Under the pieces are notes generated by a model. The model ran no database searches, was not told where the DNA came from, and was given only the letters and a program-made list of their open reading frames with translations. 64,000 nt of DNA from Zygaena filipendulae (lineage: Eukaryota; Arthropoda; Insecta; Lepidoptera; Zygaenidae). Shown piece by piece: positions 1-8,623 of the stretch. Position 1 is the stretch's first letter. Each line of letters starts with the position of its first letter. The stretch spans positions 372,001 to 436,000 of the forward strand of contig CAJRBF020000001.1 in the NCBI GenBank assembly GCA_907165275.2, given 5' to 3'. The position numbers were made by a program, and so were the translations under genes.

Positions 1-1
1 A

Positions 2-2404
2 TCACATGAGATACAAAACAGAATGTCTTACTTAGATATGCTAGTTTCACATGCTATCTTACCTGGCCACACCCTTCCCACTAGGGGGGATAGCTGCCTC
101 GATCACTTTATGCTACGATTTAATAGAAAAAAACACTCTGCTCTCATTGCTATATTTAACACCACTATCACTGATCATAAAACCACGCTTTTATCAATAA
201 ATAAAATAAAAACATGCAAACCTATTCTAAAAACTATTACTAAACCTAACTTTGAAAAAGCATTATCTTACTTACAAAAGAAAAATATTTCTGAGTTAAT
301 GTTTTGTGAAGATCCTAATTTATTAACTAACTCTCTAATACAAAGCCTGGTAGAATCACTTACTCAAACCACCAACACGGTACAAATTCCAAAAAGTCAA
401 CGCACTGTTAAACCATGGATGACCAAAGGTATTCTTAAGTGTATACAAAATCGTAACAAATTACAAATGGCATCACGTAGAGATCCTGAAAATAAAATTA
501 AAAAAATCACTTATACTAGGTATAGAAACTTTTGTAACAATCTTATCAAAAAGACTAAAAGAAATTATGATAGGAATTTAATAAACAATTCATTGAAAAA
601 TAACAAATTACTCTGGAAAAATATCAAAACGCTAACATATACTACCAAACCTAAGGGAACAAAACAAGAATTAATAAATCTAAAATCAACTTCTTATGAA
701 TCAGCTAATTATATTAACGACTACTTTACAAAAATTGGTAATCAACTTGCTGAAAACATTCAATCAACTTTATCTAACAATGAAACTAGTACTTACCTTC
801 GTAATCTGAAATGTCAACCACAATCTTTTGTTTTGTTAAAAACGGATTACGAAGAAGTTGACTCTCTTATAAGAAACTTAAAATCAGACAGTGCTCCAGG
901 ATGGGACAATGTCTCAGCTCGTTACATCCAATATGCAAAGGAGGAAATTATACCTGTTATAGTTCATCTAGTGAATCTCTGCTTTGAAAAAGGTATATTT
1001 CCTTCTGCTTTTAAAGAATCCATTATTACGCCAATACACAAAGGTGGGGATGGAGACGATATAAACAACTACCGGCCCATTTCGGTTATAACTGTTCTGG
1101 CAAAAATAATTGAAAAACTTCTAAATATAAGACTCTTAAATTACCTTGAGGCAAATAACATACTTTCAGACTCTCAATTCGGCTTCAGGAAGGGAATTTC
1201 CACCGAAGACGCTGTAATCTCTTTAACTGATACTGTTATTAAAAGCGTAGATAAAGGTATCAAATGTTTAACATGCTTTATTGACCTCAAAAAAGCATTT
1301 GATACAGTCTCCATCCCCATTTTGCTAGCTAAATTAGAAAAAATTGGTATCAGAGGTCAACAACTTAGCCTTTTCAAGGATTACCTTGTGGACCGCATCC
1401 AAAAAGTTAAATTGAATGAATGTATAAGTGAGGGACAGGTTGTGACCTATGGCGTCCCGCAGGGAAGCGTACTGGGTCCAACTTTGTTCCTCATTTATAT
1501 AAATGACTTGTGTAACATGACGCTAAAAAATGCAAAAATTGTATCTTATGCAGACGACACGGCGATAGTGTTTACTGGTAAAGATTGGGATACGGCCCGT
1601 AAAAATGCTGAATATGGCATGTCCCAAGTATTTAAATGGCTAAAATACAACCTCCTTACACTAAACACATCTAAAACAAACTACATTTGTTTCAGCATAT
1701 ACAATAGTACTCAACCATCGAATGATTTTGACATAAAAATCCACTCATGTAACCTAACACCAAACTGTACCTGTCCTTCTATAAACAAACTTCATCATAC
1801 CAAGTATCTAGGAGTAATGGTGGATCAAAATCTATCTTGGTATCCCCAAATCGAACAACTAGCAGCTAGAATACGTAAATTTATATGGATATTTAAAACT
1901 CTTAGACACATAGTTACACCTACGCTTCTTAATAAAATATATATCTCTCTGGTACAATCCATAATTATCTATTGTATACCGGTTTGGGGTGGTGCATATA
2001 AAACTAGATTTTTGGATGTTGAGAGATCTCAGCGCACACTTCTGAAGGTTATGTATTTCAAGGAAAGAACTTTTTCTACTACTACTTTGTATCAAACCTG
2101 TAAATTATTATCAATAAGAAAGTTGTACCTGCTTCAAATCATTTTGAGAAAACACAAAACTTTACCATATAATCCCCGTATAATTAGTAGAAGACGACAA
2201 AATCCAGCTTGTGTTCCCTTTGCTAAGACTGACTTCGCGAAGATTCAATACAACATTCGTTCTGCTGAAATGTATAATAAACTAAATAAAATATTAAACA
2301 TTTATAGTAAAAGATCCCATGAGTGTAAATGCACAGTGACATCTTGGCTTAAAAATCTTTCTTATGATGACGTAGAGAGTTTGATCAACATTATCTACCC
2401 ATAA
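2..2404 (+). CDS. LINE ORF2, endonuclease C-terminus plus reverse transcriptase (5' partial)
   Basis: The reading frame is open to base 2, so the ORF is cut by the window edge; the ATG at 23 is probably internal. The first ~60 residues after that ATG look like the end of an APE-type endonuclease (GDSCLDHFML, then TITDHK). RT motifs follow in order: FGFRKGISTEDAV near residue 385, FIDLKKAFDTV near 419, GVPQGSVLGPTLF near 476 and the catalytic YADDTA near 508. The C-terminal part is typical of Jockey/CR1-group LINEs. The RT would copy LINE RNA at a nicked target site. No internal stop is visible over about 800 codons, so the element is young. Confidence 0.88.
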   Translation, partial: SHEIQNRMSYLDMLVSHAILPGHTLPTRGDSCLDHFMLRFNRKKHSALIAIFNTTITDHKTTLLSINKIKTCKPILKTITKPNFEKALSYLQKKNISELMFCEDPNLLTNSLIQSLVESLTQTTNTVQIPKSQRTVKPWMTKGILKCIQNRNKLQMASRRDPENKIKKITYTRYRNFCNNLIKKTKRNYDRNLINNSLKNNKLLWKNIKTLTYTTKPKGTKQELINLKSTSYESANYINDYFTKIGNQLAENIQSTLSNNETSTYLRNLKCQPQSFVLLKTDYEEVDSLIRNLKSDSAPGWDNVSARYIQYAKEEIIPVIVHLVNLCFEKGIFPSAFKESIITPIHKGGDGDDINNYRPISVITVLAKIIEKLLNIRLLNYLEANNILSDSQFGFRKGISTEDAVISLTDTVIKSVDKGIKCLTCFIDLKKAFDTVSIPILLAKLEKIGIRGQQLSLFKDYLVDRIQKVKLNECISEGQVVTYGVPQGSVLGPTLFLIYINDLCNMTLKNAKIVSYADDTAIVFTGKDWDTARKNAEYGMSQVFKWLKYNLLTLNTSKTNYICFSIYNSTQPSNDFDIKIHSCNLTPNCTCPSINKLHHTKYLGVMVDQNLSWYPQIEQLAARIRKFIWIFKTLRHIVTPTLLNKIYISLVQSIIIYCIPVWGGAYKTRFLDVERSQRTLLKVMYFKERTFSTTTLYQTCKLLSIRKLYLLQIILRKHKTLPYNPRIISRRRQNPACVPFAKTDFAKIQYNIRSAEMYNKLNKILNIYSKRSHECKCTVTSWLKNLSYDDVESLINIIYP

Positions 2405-2817
2405 TTTAAACCTCCGTTAACACTCATACCCTCAGACAACCTCACACCCTTACACACCCTCATACCCTCATAACCTCACACACCCTTACACACCCTCACA
2501 CCTTTGCACACTTTCACACTTTTCCCGCCCTCACACCCTCACACACCCTCACATCCTCGAACATAACCACACGCACCATAACGCGCACAACACATCCTCC
2601 CTCACACACACACACAAAATTACACATAGGTACACCTGCACTTTAGTTGTAATTTTTGTTTCTCAGTTTAGGTAGATTGTAAAATCTTAAAGATATGGAA
2701 GAGCGGTGCCTACTGGCACAAGTATTATATACTTAAAAGTAGGCTCCAACACCCTGTTCTTTGTAAAAGCAATTTACCGAAATAAATTATTTTTATTTTT
2801 TTATTTTTTTTTTTTTT
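2405..2817 (+). repeat. LINE 3' UTR with CACACCCT-type minisatellite and T-rich tail
   Basis: Bases ~2420-2615 are an irregular tandem array of (A)CACCCTCAC / CATACCCTC units, strongly C-rich on this strand and unlike the surrounding AT-rich DNA. A unique 3' UTR segment (2640-2780) and a (T)n(A) tail follow, ending at 2817. No ORF of note. Confidence 0.7.
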
Positions 2818-3988
2818 AATGCAATCGTTGAGTATAAGACAGTAGGCTGAAGTTTGATCAGGTATCTCAGAATCTGCTTCGAGTTCAACGCGTACGTCGA
2901 CAACAGGCCCTGACTTCAAATTGTCAATTTGTCTGGAGCAATCGATAACGAACAATGGCGTTAAATCTTTGAATTGCTTAGGGCTTAGCAAAGCTTCTGA
3001 TCGCCTTCCATAATACGACTGTTGAAATCTTGCGTATTGCTCGTATATTAAAGCAAATCTGTCATTTGCAAAGTTTATATTTAAATTTTCATACGGAAAG
3101 TAAGTTGAGTTAAGGTACACCTTGACGTTACTTAGGTTACAATGATCGAACTGCGCCATATCAGAACTTGCATTGTTCTTTCGGTTCGTTTGCAATCCAA
3201 TAATTACATATCGTGGTTTTTCTATTTGAGATGCAGTTTTTATTGACCACGTATGTTTAGTGGTTTTAGGTAAAGCTGGATATTCATAACAATTCCCAAT
3301 TTCTAAATACAATCTGGAGTGGTCGGTCTTTTTCTAAATACTTGAGAAGATTAATCCTTTCTCTATCTGAAACTCGTACGTGTGGTACCCGCCAAATTAT
3401 TTTATTTATAATTACGTCTTCAATAACCTCATCGTTGTTAAGTTTAACAGCGTTTAAATTTGTGTTGCTTCGTAACAATATCAATTCGTGTCGACAATTT
3501 ATCACAACTTTTTGATAATCTTCAGCGAAGCCAAGTATATTTTTGAGGGGAATGGAAACTGCGAAACTGCCTCGGTGAGTATTTGTAATACCGCCTATAT
3601 CCCAGCCCCAGGCTCTTGACATTTTAGATTCACTCTCATTCATTGAAACCAACGCTTTCATTGTAGTACTTATTCCAGCGTTTTTTATTTTATCTATTTC
3701 AACTCCGTTTAACTCATACCGAATATCTTGAAATAGGTAAAGAAGAGAATTATTTGTAAAATTTACAGTGTTTACTTGCTCTTTAGTATCTCGTTTTTTA
3801 ACATCAACTTGTCCTTCCAAGTATAAAGTGCTCGCTGATGGCAATATGTACAAATCTTGTTGGTTGATCGGAATGCGTATTTCATCATTCCTGTTGAAAC
3901 TTGTTACATATGGTTTATATGAATGGAATTCGACCCCTTCAACGGAATTGTCGTAAGATGGAACAGATAAAACGTCTAAGATATTCAT
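2818..3988 (-). pseudogene. Major capsid protein (double jelly-roll type), broken copy
   Basis: Reading on the minus strand from the ATG at 3988, the first ~230 codons match the intact copy at 16995-18209. A one-base insertion near 3290 (cataacaattccc here, catacaaatccc there) then shifts the frame. The C-terminal part continues in another frame (from 3312 leftward) and is cut at 2818 by the LINE tail, which replaces the last ~15 codons with a lysine-rich run read from the LINE's T-rich tail. The start overlaps the stop of the upstream basic-protein gene by ATGA. The protein would form the hexon-like shell. Two independent lesions make this copy non-functional. Confidence 0.85.
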
Positions 3989-4209
3989 TTTAATAATCCG
4001 ATTAATTTAAGGAACGCTTTATTATCTTTATTTAACTTATTTTTTTTCCTACAAGATGTTTTGTTGAGGGTTACTCGCGCAGAACTGACGATTTTTGATT
4101 TTCGAATTAACTTATTTTTTTTCCTATAAGGAGATGTTTTGTTGAGGGTTACTCGCGCAGAACTGATAGTTTTTGATTTTCGAGACACGTATTTATTGTA
4201 ATCAATCAT
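3985..4209 (-). CDS. Small basic repeat protein (core/DNA-condensing-like)
   Basis: 74 residues, very rich in K and R, built of two copies of a ~25-residue unit (residues 10-34 and 36-59) sharing SSARVTLNKTS. Its start overlaps the penton-like gene end by 8 bp, and its stop overlaps the capsid start by 4 bp (ATGA), so it belongs to one late transcription unit. By analogy with adenoviral core proteins it could condense DNA or link genome and capsid; that is inference from charge and position only. I do not recognise a named family. The right copy differs by one residue (S/P at position 9). Confidence 0.65.
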   Translation of the reverse strand: MIDYNKYVSRKSKTISSARVTLNKTSPYRKKNKLIRKSKIVSSARVTLNKTSCRKKNKLNKDNKAFLKLIGLLK

Positions 4210-4888
4210 TATTTTTACTAATGTTTCTCAAATGCAAGAAAAGTTGCACTTCTTCACCACGTAAATTGACTAAGTTATTATTTATGTCCAAAAATCTAAT
4301 ATGGATGCAGTTGATATTACTTTGATTGATTCGGAAATATATCGCGTTTTTAGGGGCTTCGATGATTCTATATCCAGGCGGCACGTTAGGTGCAAATTCG
4401 TAAACAATATGGCTTGGTTCACCATTTATATATGATCCACTCACTATATCACATTCGACTCTCACCACGGTCGTAGGCAAAATGTTCACTGGCAGATGTG
4501 AAACATGCCATTTATTTGCTTTCAGAAACTTATTTCCATAGCCCAGCAAATTTCCTAGAGAATCTGTCTTGGTAAAATCAATATCTTTGGTGCAGTGTAT
4601 GGATATTTTTAATGTGTTGTTATTACAGTGAAGTTGAAATGTTGCGTCTTTTATTTCTGATTTTATATAGTCACCGATATCTTGCAATTCATAGGCTCCT
4701 TCCGGTAGAGTAATTACTTCATTAGTACCATAGTAAAATTTATTATTTCTATAGTCAATATTTGGAATTGAATTAAATGTAGATAAATATAACAGAGCAC
4801 ACTCATATTCTCCATTAAGTTGTAGGGTGGGAGAGTAATAAGTAGTTAAAATTGATGAGTTTCCCGTAATTGATAGTGTTAAAGACAT
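4202..4888 (-). CDS. Penton-like minor capsid protein
   Basis: 228 residues starting at the ATG at 4888. The N-terminus (LTTYYSPTLQLNGEYECALL, then TFNSIPNI) has the pattern of Polinton/adintovirus minor capsid (penton, single jelly-roll) proteins: a short beta strand, then an ECALLYLSTFNSIPNI-like strand and an internal INxNxCIHIRFLDI segment. No signal peptide or membrane segment. It sits between the protease and basic-protein genes, beside the major capsid gene as is usual in Polintons. The role is to cap the capsid vertices. Intact here; about 99% identical to 18423-19109. Confidence 0.75.
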   Translation of the reverse strand: MSLTLSITGNSSILTTYYSPTLQLNGEYECALLYLSTFNSIPNIDYRNNKFYYGTNEVITLPEGAYELQDIGDYIKSEIKDATFQLHCNNNTLKISIHCTKDIDFTKTDSLGNLLGYGNKFLKANKWHVSHLPVNILPTTVVRVECDIVSGSYINGEPSHIVYEFAPNVPPGYRIIEAPKNAIYFRINQSNINCIHIRFLDINNNLVNLRGEEVQLFLHLRNISKNND

Positions 4889-4924
4889 TTTGCAAATGAC
4901 ATGACTAAAACAAAATTTAATGTT

Positions 4925-5269
4925 TTATACTTTTTTATTCCAAAATTTCCTTAAATATTTTAAACATAAATGACCACAATTAACAGTGTTAAATTTTTGG
5001 TATCTTGTATAATTATAAAAAATGTTCATATTTTTTAAATACTTCACTAATTCAAATGGCGGTTTCAAATCACCATAACTATCAAAGTATTCACAATAAT
5101 TATTTCGTTTTGCATATGCTACCCAATGTGTTCCCTCATTCTTCGAATCATCTAGGTTAACAATACCACATTCAATCTTCCTCGGACTTCTGGGTAATTC
5201 ATCTTTCATGTAAACACCTCGGAAATGCGGAATATTTGCAGCGTACTTCAAAATGTCTACATTTGTCAA
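4925..5269 (-). CDS. Adenain-like cysteine protease (maturation protease), -1 frame after PLA2 gene
   Basis: Counting from the first non-ATG codon (TTG at 5269), catalytic elements are GTHWVAY (His48), YFDSYG (Asp63), RYQ (Gln91) and NCGHLC (Cys98), the order of adenovirus protease. The enzyme would cleave capsid precursors during maturation. There is no in-frame ATG upstream; the frame stays open to 5380, overlapping the 3' end of the PLA2 ORF in the -1 frame, so expression probably needs frameshifting at 5293-5299 or splicing. The first in-frame ATG (residue 21) would still keep all catalytic residues. Intact; the right copy differs by A/D at position 11 and R/W near the end. Confidence 0.85.
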   Translation of the reverse strand: MTNVDILKYAANIPHFRGVYMKDELPRSPRKIECGIVNLDDSKNEGTHWVAYAKRNNYCEYFDSYGDLKPPFELVKYLKNMNIFYNYTRYQKFNTVNCGHLCLKYLRKFWNKKV

Positions 5270-5289
5270 AGCACGATTAGGTAGCGTAG

Positions 5290-6018
5290 TTAGTTTTTTG
5301 AAGCTTTTATGTATAAACCTTTCCCACTTTTGTAAGGCTTTATGTATAAGCCTTTTCCCAGTGCTATAGCCTCCATGGTTTTATTATGACGCTCTGTCTC
5401 CTGCAAATTCTTTTGAGCAGATTTATAATCATTCACAGTTTTTGCAATTCCAGACGCTCCTCCCGCCAGAGCGCCTAGAGCTGATAAACCCGCAAATATT
5501 GGGATAAGTGGTAATATTCCTCCGGTTTTTGGTATTGGTATCACTCGAGGTAATTTGATTTGACGAGCTAGCGGAATCATTCTTTTAGCAGCTGCATAAG
5601 ACAGGTTTATCAGCGTTTTACGGTTTTTTGGTTTTAGCTTTTTAACATGTGAACGAATTTTCGTGACAAAATGTTTGAATGATTTAACTCCCCAACCCGA
5701 TTTTACTTTAGCTTTCATCGCTTTACTAACCAGCCATGAGACCAATTTTTCACCTTTCCCTGCATCCTTTGCTTCTAACCTCTTTTTAGCCATGTCTAAC
5801 AATTGTAAATCCGCTTTGTGACGATTAGGTAAATCTGTGTTATTGGCGTAGGCAATATCGTGGTGCATGCAGGCTTCGTCCAACTTGTTAACCCCGCGGT
5901 CACCTCTTTGTAAACGTTTCTGAAGTTTTGTTCCTGGTCCACAGTAATTATACCCAGGTATATGAATCTCAAAAGGTAAGTTATTTATTAAATTGTTAAC
6001 GAGTCCACCACCTTGCAT
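5290..6018 (-). CDS. Phospholipase A2-domain minor capsid protein
   Basis: 242 residues. The N-terminal PLA2 domain carries the calcium loop YCGPGT (25-30) and catalytic CMHHDIAY (50-57, His53/Asp54), as in parvovirus VP1 and adintovirus proteins. A basic middle (75-160) leads to a hydrophobic, glycine/alanine-rich segment (167-192) that could insert in a membrane, then a C-terminal repeat GKGLYIK (221-227 and 233-239). The likely role is breaching endosomal membranes during entry. The ATG is at 6018, 53 bp after the integrase stop. Its stop codon follows the slip site at 5293-5299. Intact. Confidence 0.85.
   Translation of the reverse strand: MQGGGLVNNLINNLPFEIHIPGYNYCGPGTKLQKRLQRGDRGVNKLDEACMHHDIAYANNTDLPNRHKADLQLLDMAKKRLEAKDAGKGEKLVSWLVSKAMKAKVKSGWGVKSFKHFVTKIRSHVKKLKPKNRKTLINLSYAAAKRMIPLARQIKLPRVIPIPKTGGILPLIPIFAGLSALGALAGGASGIAKTVNDYKSAQKNLQETERHNKTMEAIALGKGLYIKPYKSGKGLYIKASKN
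5293..5299 (-). promoter_or_regulatory. Candidate -1 ribosomal frameshift site (A AAA AAC)
   Basis: On the minus strand the last two sense codons of the PLA2 ORF are AAA AAC, preceded by A, giving the canonical X XXY YYZ heptamer in the correct 0-frame phase. The TAA stop follows at once (5290-5292). Slipping back one base enters the protease frame, which is open through this point. Only a weak downstream hairpin is visible by eye. The same site is at 19514-19520. Confidence 0.55.
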
Positions 6019-6071
6019 GACTCGTAGTAAAATGACTAAAGTAACGATACTGTTTATAGTTTTATATCTTC

Positions 6072-7007
6072 TTAACTTAACAATGCAGATTTATCAATCC
6101 AGCTGTTTTCATCAGGAGGTAACCCTAACCATTTAACGAATATCTTACTCCCTTTCTTTTTCAACACTTTTTCTATTAAATACACATTAGGATAGTTAGT
6201 CTTCTGCAGTTCTTGTTCATAAAAACTTCCTAAAATAGGCTGCTTACGTTGATCTTCAATGTGGTACGTTTGTGGAATGGTATTATTTACTTTCTTTACA
6301 GTAAATAATTCTGTAGACCAATTAGGAGTATATCCCTTTTCAAAACAATTTTTGTATTTACTAATACGAACGCAATCCCCAGCCTTAAATTTAGATTTTT
6401 GTGGTACAGATGGAAAAGAGTGTAATTTATTAATATTTCTTTTTACGTCTGGTTCTATAGTTTTATTAATTTCTGCAGGCTTAAAACCAGTGGTGCGATG
6501 TTTTGTGGTGTTATAAGACTGCATAATATTATTCAAAGTTTTGTCAGACCATTTATAACTCCCAATCAGACTAAAGTGTTTGAACAGTCTTTGCTTTATA
6601 GTTTTGATAAGACGTTCAACAATTGAAGCTTTTTTTATAGAAAACGTCGAATAATGGGTAATTTTATTTGTCTTCATAAGCTTTTGAAACGAATCGTTGT
6701 AGAACTCGTTCCCCATATCGGTTTGCAAATTGTACGGCCTTCTTTGACTTCGGATTAAAATATGTTTAAAAGCTTGAGTTACATCAAGTTTTTTCTTTGA
6801 TTTCAACGGTTCAGCCCAGGCATACTTTGTAAAGCAATCTAATACTATAAGGATATATTTATTGTTGTTGTTATATTTTCGAAGAGATTGCATATCTATC
6901 AAATCGGCTTGCCACAAATCATCGATTCCCTTAAGAAAAACAGGACGTCTTGTAAAGTTTTTTCGAGCGGCTTTGTGGATTTCATTGACTACTTCCTGTT
7001 TTGTCAT
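6072..7007 (-). CDS. Retroviral-type DDE integrase with C-terminal chromodomain
   Basis: From the ATG at 7007 (311 residues; a GTG lies four codons upstream). The DDE core is visible as QADLID (Asp35), QTDMGNEF (Asp97) and ASIVERLIK (Glu131), with 33 residues between the last two. The motif YNTTKHRTTGFKPAEI follows, typical of Polinton and Ty3-type integrases. Residues ~269-304 (VYLIEKVLKK...FVKWLGLPPDENSWID) form a chromodomain that may read histone marks to choose the site. No N-terminal zinc finger is obvious. It inserts the element's DNA. It begins 13 bp after the fibre-like stop. Intact in both copies. Confidence 0.92.
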   Translation of the reverse strand: MTKQEVVNEIHKAARKNFTRRPVFLKGIDDLWQADLIDMQSLRKYNNNNKYILIVLDCFTKYAWAEPLKSKKKLDVTQAFKHILIRSQRRPYNLQTDMGNEFYNDSFQKLMKTNKITHYSTFSIKKASIVERLIKTIKQRLFKHFSLIGSYKWSDKTLNNIMQSYNTTKHRTTGFKPAEINKTIEPDVKRNINKLHSFPSVPQKSKFKAGDCVRISKYKNCFEKGYTPNWSTELFTVKKVNNTIPQTYHIEDQRKQPILGSFYEQELQKTNYPNVYLIEKVLKKKGSKIFVKWLGLPPDENSWIDKSALLS

Positions 7008-7020
7008 TTTGTAATGCACT

Positions 7021-7572
7021 TTAAATCTCGTTGTCCACCCCGTTCTTGTTCAGTTTCTCTTCCAACTGATTTACTAACCCTAAAGACGTTGCTTTTAAAG
7101 TAGACTCATCAATTTGAGAACGTAAGCTGTCAATAAGGCCATTGAATTCTTTAAACATCTTGGTGTTTAGTTGGTCTACATACTCCTTGTTAACAGCATC
7201 ATCTGCTTCTACTGGATGTTTGATGCCTCTCAGTCTAGCTGTTTGTAAATCATAATCTCCATTATGAGATCTCAACAAAGCATTGTATGCTTTTAAAGTA
7301 GATGTAACGGTATTTGTTATGTCAATTATAATTTGTGAACGCATATTTTCAACAAGGTTATTGAGTTCTTTTATAATCATATCATGTAATTGATCGACAT
7401 ACTCTTTATTAACCGCATCGTATGCTTCTATAGGAAATTTGATGCCTCTTAGTCTAGCTGTTTTTAGATCATAATCACCATTTTCAGATTTCATTAACAC
7501 CTTGTCATTAAATGTAAACTCTGACAAACGTATTCTTTTATGAATATGATGACCAAATTTGTCTATACTCAT
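7021..7572 (-). CDS. Fibre-like repeat protein (tail-fibre-like DAVNKEYVDQL repeats)
   Basis: 183 residues. Two long repeats (about 31-85 and 104-155) each read GDYDLxTARLRGIKxPxEA, DAVNKEYVDQL, then a helical stretch ending in NxLRSQI. The DAVNKxYVD motif is common in phage tail-fibre and neck proteins, and the helices look like trimeric coiled coil, so a vertex fibre or attachment role is plausible but inferred. In this copy the ORF ends with TAA at 7021-7023, 13 bp before the integrase ATG; the other copy has lost this stop. Confidence 0.6.
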   Translation of the reverse strand: MSIDKFGHHIHKRIRLSEFTFNDKVLMKSENGDYDLKTARLRGIKFPIEAYDAVNKEYVDQLHDMIIKELNNLVENMRSQIIIDITNTVTSTLKAYNALLRSHNGDYDLQTARLRGIKHPVEADDAVNKEYVDQLNTKMFKEFNGLIDSLRSQIDESTLKATSLGLVNQLEEKLNKNGVDNEI

Positions 7573-7652
7573 ATTTTAAGGTAGGACCTGCTACTTAGGG
7601 AGGCTAAATATAAAATGAAACTAATCGTTAGTAATGCACATATTTATTTTAT

Positions 7653-8528
7653 TTACGCATTAATGAGTCCATTTTCACGCAATTCTTCTATGATAGAAAT
7701 GATTTCATTGTCAAGTCCGGTGTTACCAGCTTCTCGTGATGCTATCAATAGTTTTAATCGTTCCACCAATTCATTAGGATCGTCCCAGTATACTAAGTCG
7801 ACATCTTTTCGCATTTTTTTCATTGACGGTAAGCCTTCTCCTTTCGTTTGTTTTATATTAAACAGAGGTCTAATGATTTGTACGTATTTTTGTCCTTTAT
7901 TACTTTTGATGGGTTTTTTTGAATCGTAATCTCGACGGTGAGCGTTTGTGTTCATTAACATAGTTTTGTAATTTTTCAAGTCGCTATCCGTAATTAATTT
8001 TAAATCGATATCTTTTTTAAGCAACAATTGTTTTAAGCCAAGAGTGGTAGCGTACTTATGTCCAGCTACAGATATAAATCGATCACCGATCGTTATAGGA
8101 GATGAACCTAACATAAGTTTTCCTTTTTCTGATCTAACACCAAATACAACATCATCTAACGCCTCCGAAGACACAGACCATGACGAGGTATTTTTATCAT
8201 CGAGAGTTGTATCAATAACGGATGAAACTGAGGGGTCTGTGTCTAAATCAGATTCTGAATTATCTGTATAATAATTATCACTGCTCTCATCCTTGGGGTC
8301 TTTAACAGTACCGGTGTTATGGTTGGTGTCGCCTTCAGATTTTTCAATCAGCTTTTGTTTTGTTGCTTTTTCATTAGCTTTCGTAAATTGAGCAAGAGGT
8401 TCTGTGACCGGCTTGAACACGGTTTCCAATGCACGTTTATTTTCAATTTCGACATTTCTCATTTTTCGCACCTTTTTCTTAACTGCTTCTGCAGCATCAA
8501 CAATTCGTCTTTTTAATGATTTTTCCAT
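7653..8528 (-). CDS. Polinton-associated acidic protein (possibly DUF8207-like)
   Basis: 291 residues. The basic N-terminus (residues 1-25, KRR and KKKVRK) is followed by a Ser/Asp-rich acidic linker (about 75-125). A conserved-looking domain (about 127-235) has DDVVFGVRSEKGKLMLGSSP, then TxGLKQLLLKK and YKTMLMNTNAHRRDYDSK. I have the impression that such domains recur next to Polinton integrase and ATPase genes in insects (DUF8207 type), but I am not certain of the family. Function unknown; a scaffold or DNA-binding virion protein would fit the charge pattern. It lies 95 bp after the ATPase stop. Confidence 0.6.
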   Translation of the reverse strand: MEKSLKRRIVDAAEAVKKKVRKMRNVEIENKRALETVFKPVTEPLAQFTKANEKATKQKLIEKSEGDTNHNTGTVKDPKDESSDNYYTDNSESDLDTDPSVSSVIDTTLDDKNTSSWSVSSEALDDVVFGVRSEKGKLMLGSSPITIGDRFISVAGHKYATTLGLKQLLLKKDIDLKLITDSDLKNYKTMLMNTNAHRRDYDSKKPIKSNKGQKYVQIIRPLFNIKQTKGEGLPSMKKMRKDVDLVYWDDPNELVERLKLLIASREAGNTGLDNEIISIIEELRENGLINA

Positions 8529-8623
8529 TATAACCGGACGAGTCGTTATTGATTTAGCATCCGATAACGAATGAAGTTTAAAACATGCGTTCCTCTATTT
8601 AAAGGTATTATTTATGTTCTTTG

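Larger units (their letters stand above)
1..2817 (+). mobile_element. Non-LTR retrotransposon (LINE, Jockey/CR1-like), 5' end outside window
   Basis: The window opens inside a LINE: an endonuclease-RT ORF (2-2404), a 3' untranslated region and a T/A-rich tail ending at 2817. The right edge is exact, because from 2818 the sequence matches 17040 onward in the second Polinton copy. So the LINE tail joins the Polinton inside its major capsid gene. An aataaa motif lies near 2780, just before the tail. The 5' part and the other half of the invaded Polinton should lie upstream of the window. Family assignment is by RT motifs only. Confidence 0.85.
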
